50,683 nt of DNA from Bacteroidales bacterium (GTDB lineage Bacteria; Bacteroidota; Bacteroidia; Bacteroidales; P3). Position numbers and translations under genes: made by a program. Below, one piece after another: positions 42,801 to 48,697 of the stretch. The stretch covers positions 1 to 50,683 of the forward strand of contig JAKSMR010000020.1 in NCBI GenBank assembly GCA_024400495.1, in the 5' to 3' direction. Position 1 is the first letter of the stretch. Every line of letters begins with the position of its first letter. The notes beneath the pieces were generated by a model that saw nothing but the letters and a program-made list of their open reading frames with translations, did no database searches and was not told the DNA's origin.

Positions 42801-44188
42801 TTCTTGTTCCACAGGTCTTTGACGATTGCGTTGATTTTCTGCTCGTCGGCCTCGGTCGTGTCAGATTGAGCTGCCCCCACTTCCGCCTGCCCAGTCACAG
42901 GCTGGTCGACGGATTCCGGCTGCTTCGTTTGCTGGTCTGGCTGTGAAACTGGAGTTTCTCCGGCCGGTTCGCGAGGAGGAACTGACTCCAGAGCGGACGT
43001 TTCAACCGGGTGTTCAAGTTCAGACCTATCGATTTCGGCCTGCGTAACCTCTTTCATCGTCCCAACGTCTACACCGGCAGAGCCAGACGCATCAAGTCCT
43101 TCTTCACCATAGTCGATGTCTGCGCTTTCCAGCATGGCCTTCGACATTCCGGACACTTTTGGATCTTTGTGTCCCATAAGCTCTTTCAGCTTTGAAATTG
43201 CCTTCCCGACGACGCCCTGCTTCTTCTCGGACTCGGCCATCTGCGCGATTGTCGACGCGGCGGCCCCTTCCATCGTTCCAAGCTGCTGCATGGCGTATTC
43301 GACCCGTGCCTTCTCGAGTTCGGGAGAACCCACCGCCATACCCTTCGTCTTCTCCTTGAACTCCTGGTAGGCCTCCGTGTCGAATCCCTCGCCATCCCAT
43401 CGGCTCTCTTCGTCCGGAGATGACGGATCTGAGGCTTCGCCCTCGTTCGGCCAGATCTCGCGGGCCTTCTTCTTGTCATATCGGTCGTGGTTCGCCTTCG
43501 CTTCCGCAGAACCCTTTTCATACCCCTGGGCTTCGTTCAAAATCGACGAAACGTTCAAACCCATCTGCTTCGCGGTCTTTGCGACCTTGTCGGCGTACTT
43601 GCAGTTCTTGACCTCGCCACCCTTGTGATAGCGTTCGATGTGGTCTCGCAGAGATCCCGTAAGCTGCTGGGCCGCCGTCATGGGCTTCTTCTGCGTCTGA
43701 ACGCCTCCGAGAGCCCCTTTTATCGCATTCCCAATGTTTCCAAGAATTCCGTCCTCGGCGATTGCGGACGGTCTTCCGTCTTTGATTTCATCTAGACGGA
43801 GTTCATCCAGAGCCGACGCGAAAACGCCGCCGCATCCGCAGCAACCATCCTCGGCATGCGAAGGACGCGCTCCGGCTTCGGCCTGCTTGCGCTCCATTCT
43901 CCGTCCGGCCTCTAGAGCCGTCTCCTTCGCCTCCGATTCGACCGGCGAGTTTACGATTCTCGTTCCGTCCTTGGGCTCCGCTCCCTGGGTGCGCCACCAT
44001 TCGTCGATTCCGTCCACGGCTTCGTCAACAGCTTTGTCGGAGCACACGGCAGATTCTTCGGCCTTCGTCCTGTCCGTAGCCGGAACAAGTTTCTCTTCGC
44101 CCTTGCGAACGGTGACGTTGGGCGCTAAATCGTTTTGTGCGGACTCCTGGAGAGCCGCGCGAATGATGGCGAGTGCGGAAAGTGCCAT
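39878..44188 (-). CDS. giant head-region protein with C-terminal FtsK/SpoIIIE-type ATPase
   Basis: 1436 aa from ATG at 44188, chosen for the AAAGGAG at 8 nt; 9 codons upstream is another ATG. The last ~230 residues form an FtsK-type motor: Walker A HVLISGGTNSGKS (~1206-1218), Walker B PYIPVVIDEADTLF (~1311-1324) and the sensor region GIHLIIAGQRPDANSWPSGL. The first ~1150 residues are largely helical and Gln/Glu/Ala/Pro-rich. They include a Cys cluster (CCGCGG near residue 115) and two Cys/His sites: DHIERYHKGGEVKNCKYADK (~185) and DHWKHCKANPKSNCPFLRHV (~687). No known phage family matches this whole layout. A packaged DNA- or protein-translocating ATPase acting in the infected cell is my inference. 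Confidence 0.68.
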   Translation of the reverse strand: MALSALAIIRAALQESAQNDLAPNVTVRKGEEKLVPATDRTKAEESAVCSDKAVDEAVDGIDEWWRTQGAEPKDGTRIVNSPVESEAKETALEAGRRMERKQAEAGARPSHAEDGCCGCGGVFASALDELRLDEIKDGRPSAIAEDGILGNIGNAIKGALGGVQTQKKPMTAAQQLTGSLRDHIERYHKGGEVKNCKYADKVAKTAKQMGLNVSSILNEAQGYEKGSAEAKANHDRYDKKKAREIWPNEGEASDPSSPDEESRWDGEGFDTEAYQEFKEKTKGMAVGSPELEKARVEYAMQQLGTMEGAAASTIAQMAESEKKQGVVGKAISKLKELMGHKDPKVSGMSKAMLESADIDYGEEGLDASGSAGVDVGTMKEVTQAEIDRSELEHPVETSALESVPPREPAGETPVSQPDQQTKQPESVDQPVTGQAEVGAAQSDTTEADEQKINAIVKDLWNKNAGKRPSWDDLKSALEKDPSGSLGKYFPEVKAQIMDQMAESAESDASTAWSVLKQRFPGMADDIESLDKKLASLDKTLTDDQKRDYYLNADLEGDDLKTFLQSPPYGFSDNEIDSLMKCHKAFESLGPNGEFSVGDKLGGMSNESMHGIANADQGHALQRDRTAKLNAMYKEIEDGIRAQEIAGAGNPSTKDDIRKNLEGEVADRINAVDRCRNEDGSLESAEDHWKHCKANPKSNCPFLRHVLGKNVESINQMSEALKGQEEYENPRIGKELDAREAEYNASKEAERNAHAALAADPKNEELYDAHQEALQKMKDAKKRLDDGIADPDSLIEAYNQRKAAAAQTKQEVPAQEPETQPAETSVPDSPETEEVENAQNGGAEEPAPNEEAPDSASIVQFPQRGGDGYLRFTGGGVLSLAEHPEVARIVAEQNRLANVYANADDEETRRKAFGSWHDLNIKLLAASGKALAEDEFASKHPYAKAFFDGFKEMFSKKTGTSSAETQKPLDAASMMPIPDGADSAERNRVNALRAAYGRASTEGERRSILDMYKRGPVEGSSQNGVERFDNEMYGTMKTAIDSASEDTKKVPDSILGGIKPTNYNDETQNKKIRDDLEQLLSANGVDSNILESTSSATTNKYYLPLDQKGKNLDALNTAKMKTLLGAFLGGAIRVDAVPATAGKQPRVCIEVTKPIEDILSKGTVPVENLLQSDAGKKIMKGRLPCVFGEDTDGNVFGFDLSKSTDPHVLISGGTNSGKSVLLDSLMTAWTLGKSKSEIAPCIVDPYGNFGTQWKDANNLLLPPVTNVEDVPKFVDALSKLADSQKQKIVDAGFDKISDYNDHMKSTGGKTLPYIPVVIDEADTLFGNLDKNTMEQLEQISKKARKAGIHLIIAGQRPDANSWPSGLKSQLGTRIALKANSATDSRITLGREGAEALAGYGDALVSDKSGGSLKRMKTGYISADDRRKIVEATSNGLN

Positions 44189-44207
44189 AGTGTATGCTCC
44201 TTTCCGC

Positions 44208-44223
44208 ATTGCCAAGCCGTCAA
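44208..44223 (-). promoter_or_regulatory. 16-bp upstream motif, copy 9
   Basis: Minus-strand TTGACGGCTTGGCAAT, only 19 nt before the FtsK-like gene ATG; its first half forms a small AGCCG/CGGCT hairpin. Confidence 0.7.
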
Positions 44224-44245
44224 ACGGCTATGGGACAACGGGAAT

Positions 44246-44344
44246 TCAGAGCGTGCAGGAAAATCCGCACCATCTGCACAGACCGAGCTTCATGCACGTG
44301 TCGCATGAAACGTAGCCGACAAGAATGGACAAAAGTTTTTTCAT
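44246..44344 (-). CDS. Cys-rich micropeptide B
   Basis: 32 codons, ATG at 44344 to TGA at 44246. The end SCDTCMKLGLCRWCGFSCTL has the same Cys spacing (C-x2-C-x5-C-x2-C-x3-C) as micropeptide A at 8320. The start (MKKLLSILVGYV) is basic-hydrophobic in both. The DNA of the last half also matches. It lies between the tnpB right end and the FtsK-like gene; the tnpB hairpin is 8 nt from its ATG. Confidence 0.6.
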   Translation of the reverse strand: MKKLLSILVGYVSCDTCMKLGLCRWCGFSCTL

Positions 44345-44352
44345 GTCAAGTA

Positions 44353-44373
44353 CCCACGGCTGAAGCACGTGGG
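44353..44373 (-). ncRNA. tnpB right-end hairpin / probable 3' part of omega RNA
   Basis: Stem CCCACG/CGTGGG, 19 nt after the tnpB stop on the minus strand and followed by TACTTGAC. In IS605 elements this region is the scaffold of the guide RNA, and the guide would continue into the micropeptide B gene. Confidence 0.5.
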
Positions 44374-44392
44374 CTTGCAAGTTTGGTTTCCC

Positions 44393-45556
44393 TCACTCAC
44401 GATTGGCACCTCGACAATGCCTGCCGACAAAGTTCAATCTCCCGTCAAGCGGTAGACCGAACGGAGTTGGGTGGTGGCGGTTGCAGATGTTGATCGCGGC
44501 ATTCCAGTCCGCATCGAACACCTTGCCGTCCGCCGTGTAGAACCTACAGCCCTTGCGCACACAGCCTTCCTTGGACTGCGTTCGGCAATCCTCCTGGCTG
44601 GTGTACTGGGGCGGAACTGTTTCCACTCGCTTCCCGACGAGCGGTGCCTTGTAGGTTAGAATCCTTCGCAACTCGAAGAACGGAACTTGCGACAGCGCAT
44701 TGTTGTGCCGTGTGCGCATGTGTCCGTCTTCCGTCTTAGAAGTGTTATGCTTGATTTTCGACAGGTCTTCCATCACGATGACAGACCCGGCGTGCTTCAA
44801 AATCTCATTGGCAATACGATGGCAGAAGTCCTTGCACATGTTCGACTCGCGGCGGCGAATCTCCTTCAGTTTCCGTCTTGCGGAGTGAGACTTGTTCTTG
44901 TGCCGCCGCAACTGCGACTTGTTGTGACGAATCCTTCTCCGTCTCGCCAGATAGTTCTTGTCAGTAATCGCCGTGCCATCAGAAAGCGTCGCGATGCGCT
45001 TCATTCCAAGGTCAATGCCGATGTGCGATTCTGCAAGCGGTGTTGTCTCAATCGCCAGAAACGGAATGCAGGCATAGAAATCTCCATTCCGCTCGTCGTA
45101 TTGAAGAACGGGATCGCACATGCGGTACTTGGACGCCATCTCGTTGAACTTCGGGTAGAGGACGAACCTCACCTCCGTCCGCTTGTTCCGATCGCCGGTT
45201 GAAATGCGGAACGACTCCCGTGTCATTCCAGAATACAGACGCTTGTCAAGTCCAATGGACGGATTCTTCATCTCAAGCGGCTTCTCAAGCTCAACCTTGT
45301 TCTCTCTGACGGTCTTGTAATTAGCAAGAACCTGCTTATAGATTTTGATGCACATCTGTGCTGGCAAAGAAGGAAATCTGTTGCGCTCTTCTCTGTAGAG
45401 ACGATTGTGGAACGGCATCATACCAAGTGCAATCTTCTCCTCGAACACAATCTTCGCCGCAAAATTGTAGCAGTCGCGAACAAGACACATTGTCTCAATC
45501 CAAAAGGATTTCGCCTCTTTGGATTCAAAAACAAGTTTTGTCTTGTAGGTCAGCAT
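44393..45556 (-). CDS. tnpB: TnpB RNA-guided nuclease (IS605 OrfB)
   Basis: 387 aa. RuvC motifs are complete: HIGIDLGMKRIATLSDG (Asp182), VIVMEDLSKI (Glu263) and FDADWNAAINI (Asp350). The zinc-finger region is degenerate: PPQYTSQEDC is present (Cys324), but the usual second C-x2-C pair is replaced by CRFYTADGKVFDAD. TnpB cleaves DNA under guidance of RNA made from the element's right end and helps the element persist (family knowledge). It is GC-neutral and in line with the surrounding operon, so it may be long established. Without TnpA it cannot move alone. Confidence 0.82.
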   Translation of the reverse strand: MLTYKTKLVFESKEAKSFWIETMCLVRDCYNFAAKIVFEEKIALGMMPFHNRLYREERNRFPSLPAQMCIKIYKQVLANYKTVRENKVELEKPLEMKNPSIGLDKRLYSGMTRESFRISTGDRNKRTEVRFVLYPKFNEMASKYRMCDPVLQYDERNGDFYACIPFLAIETTPLAESHIGIDLGMKRIATLSDGTAITDKNYLARRRRIRHNKSQLRRHKNKSHSARRKLKEIRRRESNMCKDFCHRIANEILKHAGSVIVMEDLSKIKHNTSKTEDGHMRTRHNNALSQVPFFELRRILTYKAPLVGKRVETVPPQYTSQEDCRTQSKEGCVRKGCRFYTADGKVFDADWNAAINICNRHHPTPFGLPLDGRLNFVGRHCRGANRE

Positions 45557-45583
45557 GTCTTTTTTATCCCTCGTTGCTTTGTA

Positions 45584-45952
45584 TTATGTGAAAAAGAGGA
45601 CGAACGCCGTGACGACGATCTGCATCAGATGAAGCGTCTGGTCGTGGAAGAGGTTGATGACATGCCGGTTCGCCTTGAGATCGTCGACGTACGCATGGAA
45701 AAGCGTGTTGGCCGCGACTGACGCCGCCAGGTACGGCGAGTTCAGGAACGGCAGGCAAATGAAGATCGACCAGTACAGAGAATGGCAGAACAGCGCGACA
45801 AGATAGTCTTTCGTGTAGATCGACTTCTCGAAATCGGGGACGTTCTTCTTCCACCACGACCTCTGCTTCCCGTCGGCGAGCCACCCTTGGAGCGTGTAGT
45901 CTGAAACAAGGTGCGCGAGAAGCATGATGACGAGAGTCTGCTGGAATGTCAT
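45584..45952 (-). CDS. DUF3307 membrane protein
   Basis: 122 aa, ATG at 45952 behind AAGGAG, overlapping the lipoprotein stop. LLAHLVSDYTLQGWLADGKQ is the DUF3307 signature (H-x3-D-x-x-L-Q), with later HSLYWSIFICLPF and HDQTLHLMQIVVTAFVLFF. Three to four membrane helices. The function of this family is unknown; in phages it is often found in accessory regions. Confidence 0.68.
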   Translation of the reverse strand: MTFQQTLVIMLLAHLVSDYTLQGWLADGKQRSWWKKNVPDFEKSIYTKDYLVALFCHSLYWSIFICLPFLNSPYLAASVAANTLFHAYVDDLKANRHVINLFHDQTLHLMQIVVTAFVLFFT

Positions 45953-46458
45953 TTAGACTCCTTACTCTTGTTGGATCGGGAGCAAGCAAGATACAGATCC
46001 GCAGGGAAGAACACGGTGTCGAGTGCGGCCTCAACGACCAGATCGGCGGCCGGCACGACGGCAAACGGAAGCGTAAACACGTTCTCGATGCAGAATTCAT
46101 ACGATCCTGTCGGCGAGAAGAACGACTGCGGGCATGCGCACATCGCGGTGAACTCCGCCTGCTCTTTCGTAGGGAAATAAACCTTCTTGATCGGGTCGCT
46201 GGAAAGCGGTGTACGGAGGACGATGTTCGCGCATCCGGACAGAATCGTGCACAGTATCGGGAAAAAGATGTCCAAGACCATTTTTGATCCGCTCTTTTTC
46301 ACTTTCCCGTCAACGGACATTTCGGCGCGGAAGCAGCTCTCTTCTGCCCTTTGGTATTTTTCGAATGCTTCCTTCTTCGAGGTCCCGTCGTATTCACAGA
46401 ACCATCCTCCCGGTCCATATGACGAGACGTGGTAGTGGTGTCTGGATTTCGTTTTCAC
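45949..46458 (-). CDS. YceK-like lipoprotein with N-terminal extension
   Basis: 169 aa from GTG at 46458, which overlaps the previous stop (GTGA) and has AAGGAG at 8 nt. Residues 60-76 (MVLDIFFPILCTILSGC) are a complete lipoprotein signal with Cys76 in LSGC, but 59 residues precede it (RHHYHVSSYGPGGWFCEYDG...). The C-terminus (ENVFTLPFAVVPAADLVVEA, then ALDTVFFPADLYLAC) resembles the YceK/DUF1375 pattern 'LPFS..-D-T-x-x-x-P-x-D'. An internal ATG at 46281 could start the lipoprotein alone. Confidence 0.6.
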   Translation of the reverse strand: MKTKSRHHYHVSSYGPGGWFCEYDGTSKKEAFEKYQRAEESCFRAEMSVDGKVKKSGSKMVLDIFFPILCTILSGCANIVLRTPLSSDPIKKVYFPTKEQAEFTAMCACPQSFFSPTGSYEFCIENVFTLPFAVVPAADLVVEAALDTVFFPADLYLACSRSNKSKESK

Positions 46459-46766
46459 TCTTCATCTCCTTCGGAGGGATTGTCGAAGAACGGGGAATTC
46501 GGAGCCAGCTTGACGGTCCCAACTTCCGAGATCTCTGACTTGACCCTCTCGCTCTGCGGCTTCTTTTCGTCGTCCTTCACATGTCGTGAAGAAAAGACGA
46601 AATGCGGCTTTCCCGTCAGGTGCATGAGCTTTCTCGCTATGCTCAACGCCGCCTTGAACGAATCAAATTCTAGGGCCGTGCGGACGATCTTGTTGCCGCA
46701 GCGGCCCACGTAGCACAGGTTTCCGTCATTCGACTTTACCTGGTATCTCCAGAACACGCGTCCCAT
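46455..46766 (-). CDS. hypothetical protein, 103 aa
   Basis: ATG at 46766 shares its A with the SSB stop codon, so the two are translationally coupled. Basic N-terminal half (FWRYQVKSNDGNLCYVGRCG, then KAALSIARKLMHL) and polar C-terminal half. No family recognised. Neighbour to SSB suggests a DNA-related role. Confidence 0.5.
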   Translation of the reverse strand: MGRVFWRYQVKSNDGNLCYVGRCGNKIVRTALEFDSFKAALSIARKLMHLTGKPHFVFSSRHVKDDEKKPQSERVKSEISEVGTVKLAPNSPFFDNPSEGDEE

Positions 46767-47146
46767 CAGAACGGCAGATCTTCTCCGCCACCGGAGTCAG
46801 GCATTTCTTCCGGGAGCTCGACGCGTCCGAGCGGACTCTTAGCATTCGAACCCGAAGACGACGATCCACCCTCGATGTTGAAGATGTCAAGGTCCGTAAA
46901 ATAGCGGACGACGCCGTCCTTGTCCCATGCGCGTCCGCTGAGGGCGAACTTGACGGAGACGTGGTCTCCCTCTTTCAGGCCGTCTGCGAGTTCGCACTTG
47001 TCCTTCTTGAGATTGAACTGCACGAGGTTCGGATATTTGGAGTCGCCGTCGTCTTCAAGGACGAGCGTGCGCTTCTGGAAACCCTTGCTTCCGAATGTCT
47101 GCGTCTGCCCGACTGACTTGACCGTCCCAGAAAATGTGTATGTCAT
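46766..47146 (-). CDS. single-stranded DNA-binding protein, DUF3127-like
   Basis: 126 aa from ATG at 47146. Residues ~5-95 match the DUF3127 OB-fold: SGTVKSVGQTQTFGSKGFQK, then RTLVLEDDGDSKYPNLVQFN, VSVKFALSGRAW and YFTDLDIFNI. The C-terminus is Gly/Ser-rich and ends GGGEDLPF, like the acidic partner-binding tail of bacterial SSB (DDDIPF). It coats ssDNA in replication or recombination. A near 16-bp motif lies in a hairpin loop just upstream. Confidence 0.7.
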   Translation of the reverse strand: MTYTFSGTVKSVGQTQTFGSKGFQKRTLVLEDDGDSKYPNLVQFNLKKDKCELADGLKEGDHVSVKFALSGRAWDKDGVVRYFTDLDIFNIEGGSSSSGSNAKSPLGRVELPEEMPDSGGGEDLPF

Positions 47147-47163
47147 TGTACCACCGAGAATTA

Positions 47164-47236
47164 GGATCGCCACGCATCGACCTCGTTTTGGAATAGCCGA
47201 CAGGGCCGATTGGTCATGGACGATGCGTGGCGATCC
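47164..47236 (-). repeat. perfect 16-bp inverted repeat with a degenerate motif in its loop
   Basis: GGATCGCCACGCATCG (47164-47179) and CGATGCGTGGCGATCC (47221-47236), 41-nt loop. The loop's 47202-47217 resembles the 16-bp motif (minus ATGACCAATCGGCCCT). It lies between the histone-like gene and SSB, with no T-run, so not a typical terminator. Confidence 0.7.
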
Positions 47237-47243
47237 GATTTAG

Positions 47244-47444
47244 TTACTTGCGCTTGCCGGTTTTGGCGACAGCCTTCTTGGCGACGATCTTCTTCGCCGC
47301 CGGCTTGACGGCCTTCTTGGCGACGACCTTCTTCGCCGGAGCCTTCTTGACGGGCTTCGCCGCGACCGTCTTCTTCGCGGTCTTCGTTTCCTTCTTTGCG
47401 GGCGCGGTCTTCTTGGCGACCGGCTTCTTCACTTTGATTGCCAT
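47244..47444 (-). CDS. histone H1-like Lys/Ala-rich DNA-binding protein
   Basis: 66 aa from ATG at 47444, behind AAGGAC; a TTG-type start 20 codons upstream is rejected. The sequence consists of repeats of [AV]-K-K-x-[AV] (VAKKTAPAKKETKTAKK, VVAKKAVKPAAKK, then KTGKRK). Such Lys/Ala/Pro tails bind DNA without sequence preference, as in bacterial H1 homologues. It has its own TATAAT promoter and follows a terminator. Confidence 0.72.
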   Translation of the reverse strand: MAIKVKKPVAKKTAPAKKETKTAKKTVAAKPVKKAPAKKVVAKKAVKPAAKKIVAKKAVAKTGKRK

Positions 47445-47508
47445 GTCTTTTGTCCTTATTTGGTTCGCTGTTTCGCACAAAAAAACACCCGTTGATTCGT
47501 GCAATGCG

Positions 47509-47535
47509 ATTATACCGTGTTTCAGAGTCCGTGAA
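47509..47535 (-). promoter_or_regulatory. TATAAT-type promoter for the histone-like gene
   Basis: Minus-strand ACGGTATAAT (47518-47509), sharing its first ten bases with the 26-bp repeats, and a weak TTCACG 15 nt upstream. 64 nt before the ATG at 47444. Confidence 0.5.
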
Positions 47536-47546
47536 TTGTTTTTGAA

Positions 47547-47577
47547 TTAAAAAAGCCGCAGGATTTCTCCGGCGGCT
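47547..47577 (-). terminator. rho-independent terminator after the HTH gene
   Basis: Minus-strand AGCCGC-C-GGA-GAAA-TCC-T-GCGGCT followed by a run of T (47554-47549). 27 nt after the stop at 47604. Confidence 0.8.
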
Positions 47578-47603
47578 CTCGTTTCTTCGGATCGTTCGAT
47601 CCG

Positions 47604-48080
47604 TCACTTGACGCGGCCGGCAAGGAACTTGCCGACAAGACCGTCTCTCTTGTGGATGCGCCGCGCGATCTCCTTCACGGACAGTCCGTTCTTTCTCAGA
47701 AGAAGAATCTCCTTGCGCTCCTTGTCGGTCAGCTTCGGCTTTGCGGCCTTCGCCGGCGTCTTCTTTGCGACGCTCTTCTTGCACTCGTTGACGACGCGCT
47801 TCGGAATTTCAATCCGGTCCTCTGTAGGGACCATGGCAAGCTCGTCTTCTTCAGGACAAACGATGTAAGTCCGAATCTCGATACGGCCATCGGAAATGGC
47901 TTCCAGCAGATCCGTCAGTACGTCGTCCAGAATGTCGTAGACCTCGAACACCGAATCTTCTGCGGTTCTGAGGTCGTCGCACATTCCGCATCCCTCGCAG
48001 CATTCAGAACAGAAGTCCTCGAACGCCTTGGTTTCGTTCTTGTTATTTCCTTTGATTTTCTTGTTGTTCTTGTTTTTCAT
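47604..48080 (-). CDS. Cys-cluster HTH DNA-binding protein
   Basis: 158 aa, ATG at 48080 behind AAAGGACG. Residues ~22-35 (DFCSECCEGCGMC) form a six-cysteine cluster that could bind zinc or FeS. Residues ~115-157 are a simple HTH: TDKERKEILLLRKNGLSVKE, then IARRIHKRDGLVGKFLAGR. Such transposase/sigma-like HTHs bind DNA. It is the last gene before the terminator. A regulator role is plausible. Confidence 0.55.
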   Translation of the reverse strand: MKNKNNKKIKGNNKNETKAFEDFCSECCEGCGMCDDLRTAEDSVFEVYDILDDVLTDLLEAISDGRIEIRTYIVCPEEDELAMVPTEDRIEIPKRVVNECKKSVAKKTPAKAAKPKLTDKERKEILLLRKNGLSVKEIARRIHKRDGLVGKFLAGRVK

Positions 48081-48241
48081 TTTTCGTCCTTTCTTCCGCC
48101 TTCAACGTAGTTCTGGTTGACGGCGGCCTTCTTGCAGTTTCGTTCCGAAAATGGAGTGACCTTTCGTCCCGTGATCCCGCAGACGCACCCTTCCGTCGAA
48201 AGAAGGGCGCAGTCGATGCAGCGTACTTTCTTCTGGCTCAT
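48077..48241 (-). CDS. small Cys-rich protein, 54 aa
   Basis: I take ATG at 48241 as start, 7 nt after the stop of the 128-aa gene; a TTG at 48268 is possible. The frame ends overlapping the next ATG. Cys residues at CIDCALLSTEGCVCGITGRK suggest metal binding. Unknown function. Confidence 0.4.
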   Translation of the reverse strand: MSQKKVRCIDCALLSTEGCVCGITGRKVTPFSERNCKKAAVNQNYVEGGRKDEK

Positions 48242-48248
48242 TTCAGCG

Positions 48249-48635
48249 TCACGCGGCCTTGATTTCAACTGAATCGTCCGTCAGCCACTCGGCATAGGCG
48301 ATCTTCCAGGCGTCCGTCACGGTCTTGATCTCGTCCTGCGTGATCTGCTTGTCGGACAGCGCGTCGATGATAGCGCTGAAAGCGTCGAGAGTCTTGGCGA
48401 AAGCGGACTCCCACTTGCGCGGACACCAGTTCCGGTGGTCGACGAGGAACGAGTTGATGGAACGAGCCGTGGACAGCGCGGAGTCGATCTTCTCCTGCGT
48501 GGCCGAGTCGAGGGACGCCACAAAATTGTTCGCGACATCGAGAATGTAGGAATAGACGGAATCGAACACCGAACTGAATGGGTTCAGGAATCCAACAACC
48601 GCCTTCCATGCGATGGTGATTTTGCTGATTTTCAT
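48249..48635 (-). CDS. hypothetical helical protein, 128 aa
   Basis: ATG at 48635 behind AAAGGAC, with a 16-bp motif 46 nt upstream. Mostly helical: an N-terminal hydrophobic stretch (ITIAWKAVVGFLNPFSSVFD) and ITQDEIKTVTDAWKIAYAEW at the end. No signal peptide cleavage site. Family not recognised. Confidence 0.5.
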   Translation of the reverse strand: MKISKITIAWKAVVGFLNPFSSVFDSVYSYILDVANNFVASLDSATQEKIDSALSTARSINSFLVDHRNWCPRKWESAFAKTLDAFSAIIDALSDKQITQDEIKTVTDAWKIAYAEWLTDDSVEIKAA

Positions 48636-48681
48636 TGTTGTCCTTTCTAGTTTTGCATCGGAATTTCAATTCCGTTCCAGA

Positions 48682-48697
48682 AATGCCATTCCGTCAA
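48682..48697 (-). promoter_or_regulatory. 16-bp upstream motif, copy 10
   Basis: Minus-strand TTGACGGAATGGCATT; the TGA is the stop codon of the papain-like gene (48694-48696). 46 nt before ATG 48635. Confidence 0.7.

Larger units (their letters stand above)
44345..45556 (-). mobile_element. IS605-family tnpB-only element (right end visible)
   Basis: tnpB plus the typical right-end hairpin CCCACG...CGTGGG (44353-44373). No tnpA is present, and no left-end hairpin fits the 27 nt before the tnpB start, so the left boundary is unknown or eroded. Confidence 0.55.

Noticed and set aside
47445-47504. Extended start for the histone-like protein
   Set aside because: It would begin upstream of the likely transcription start, and the ATG at 47444 has a good ribosome site.
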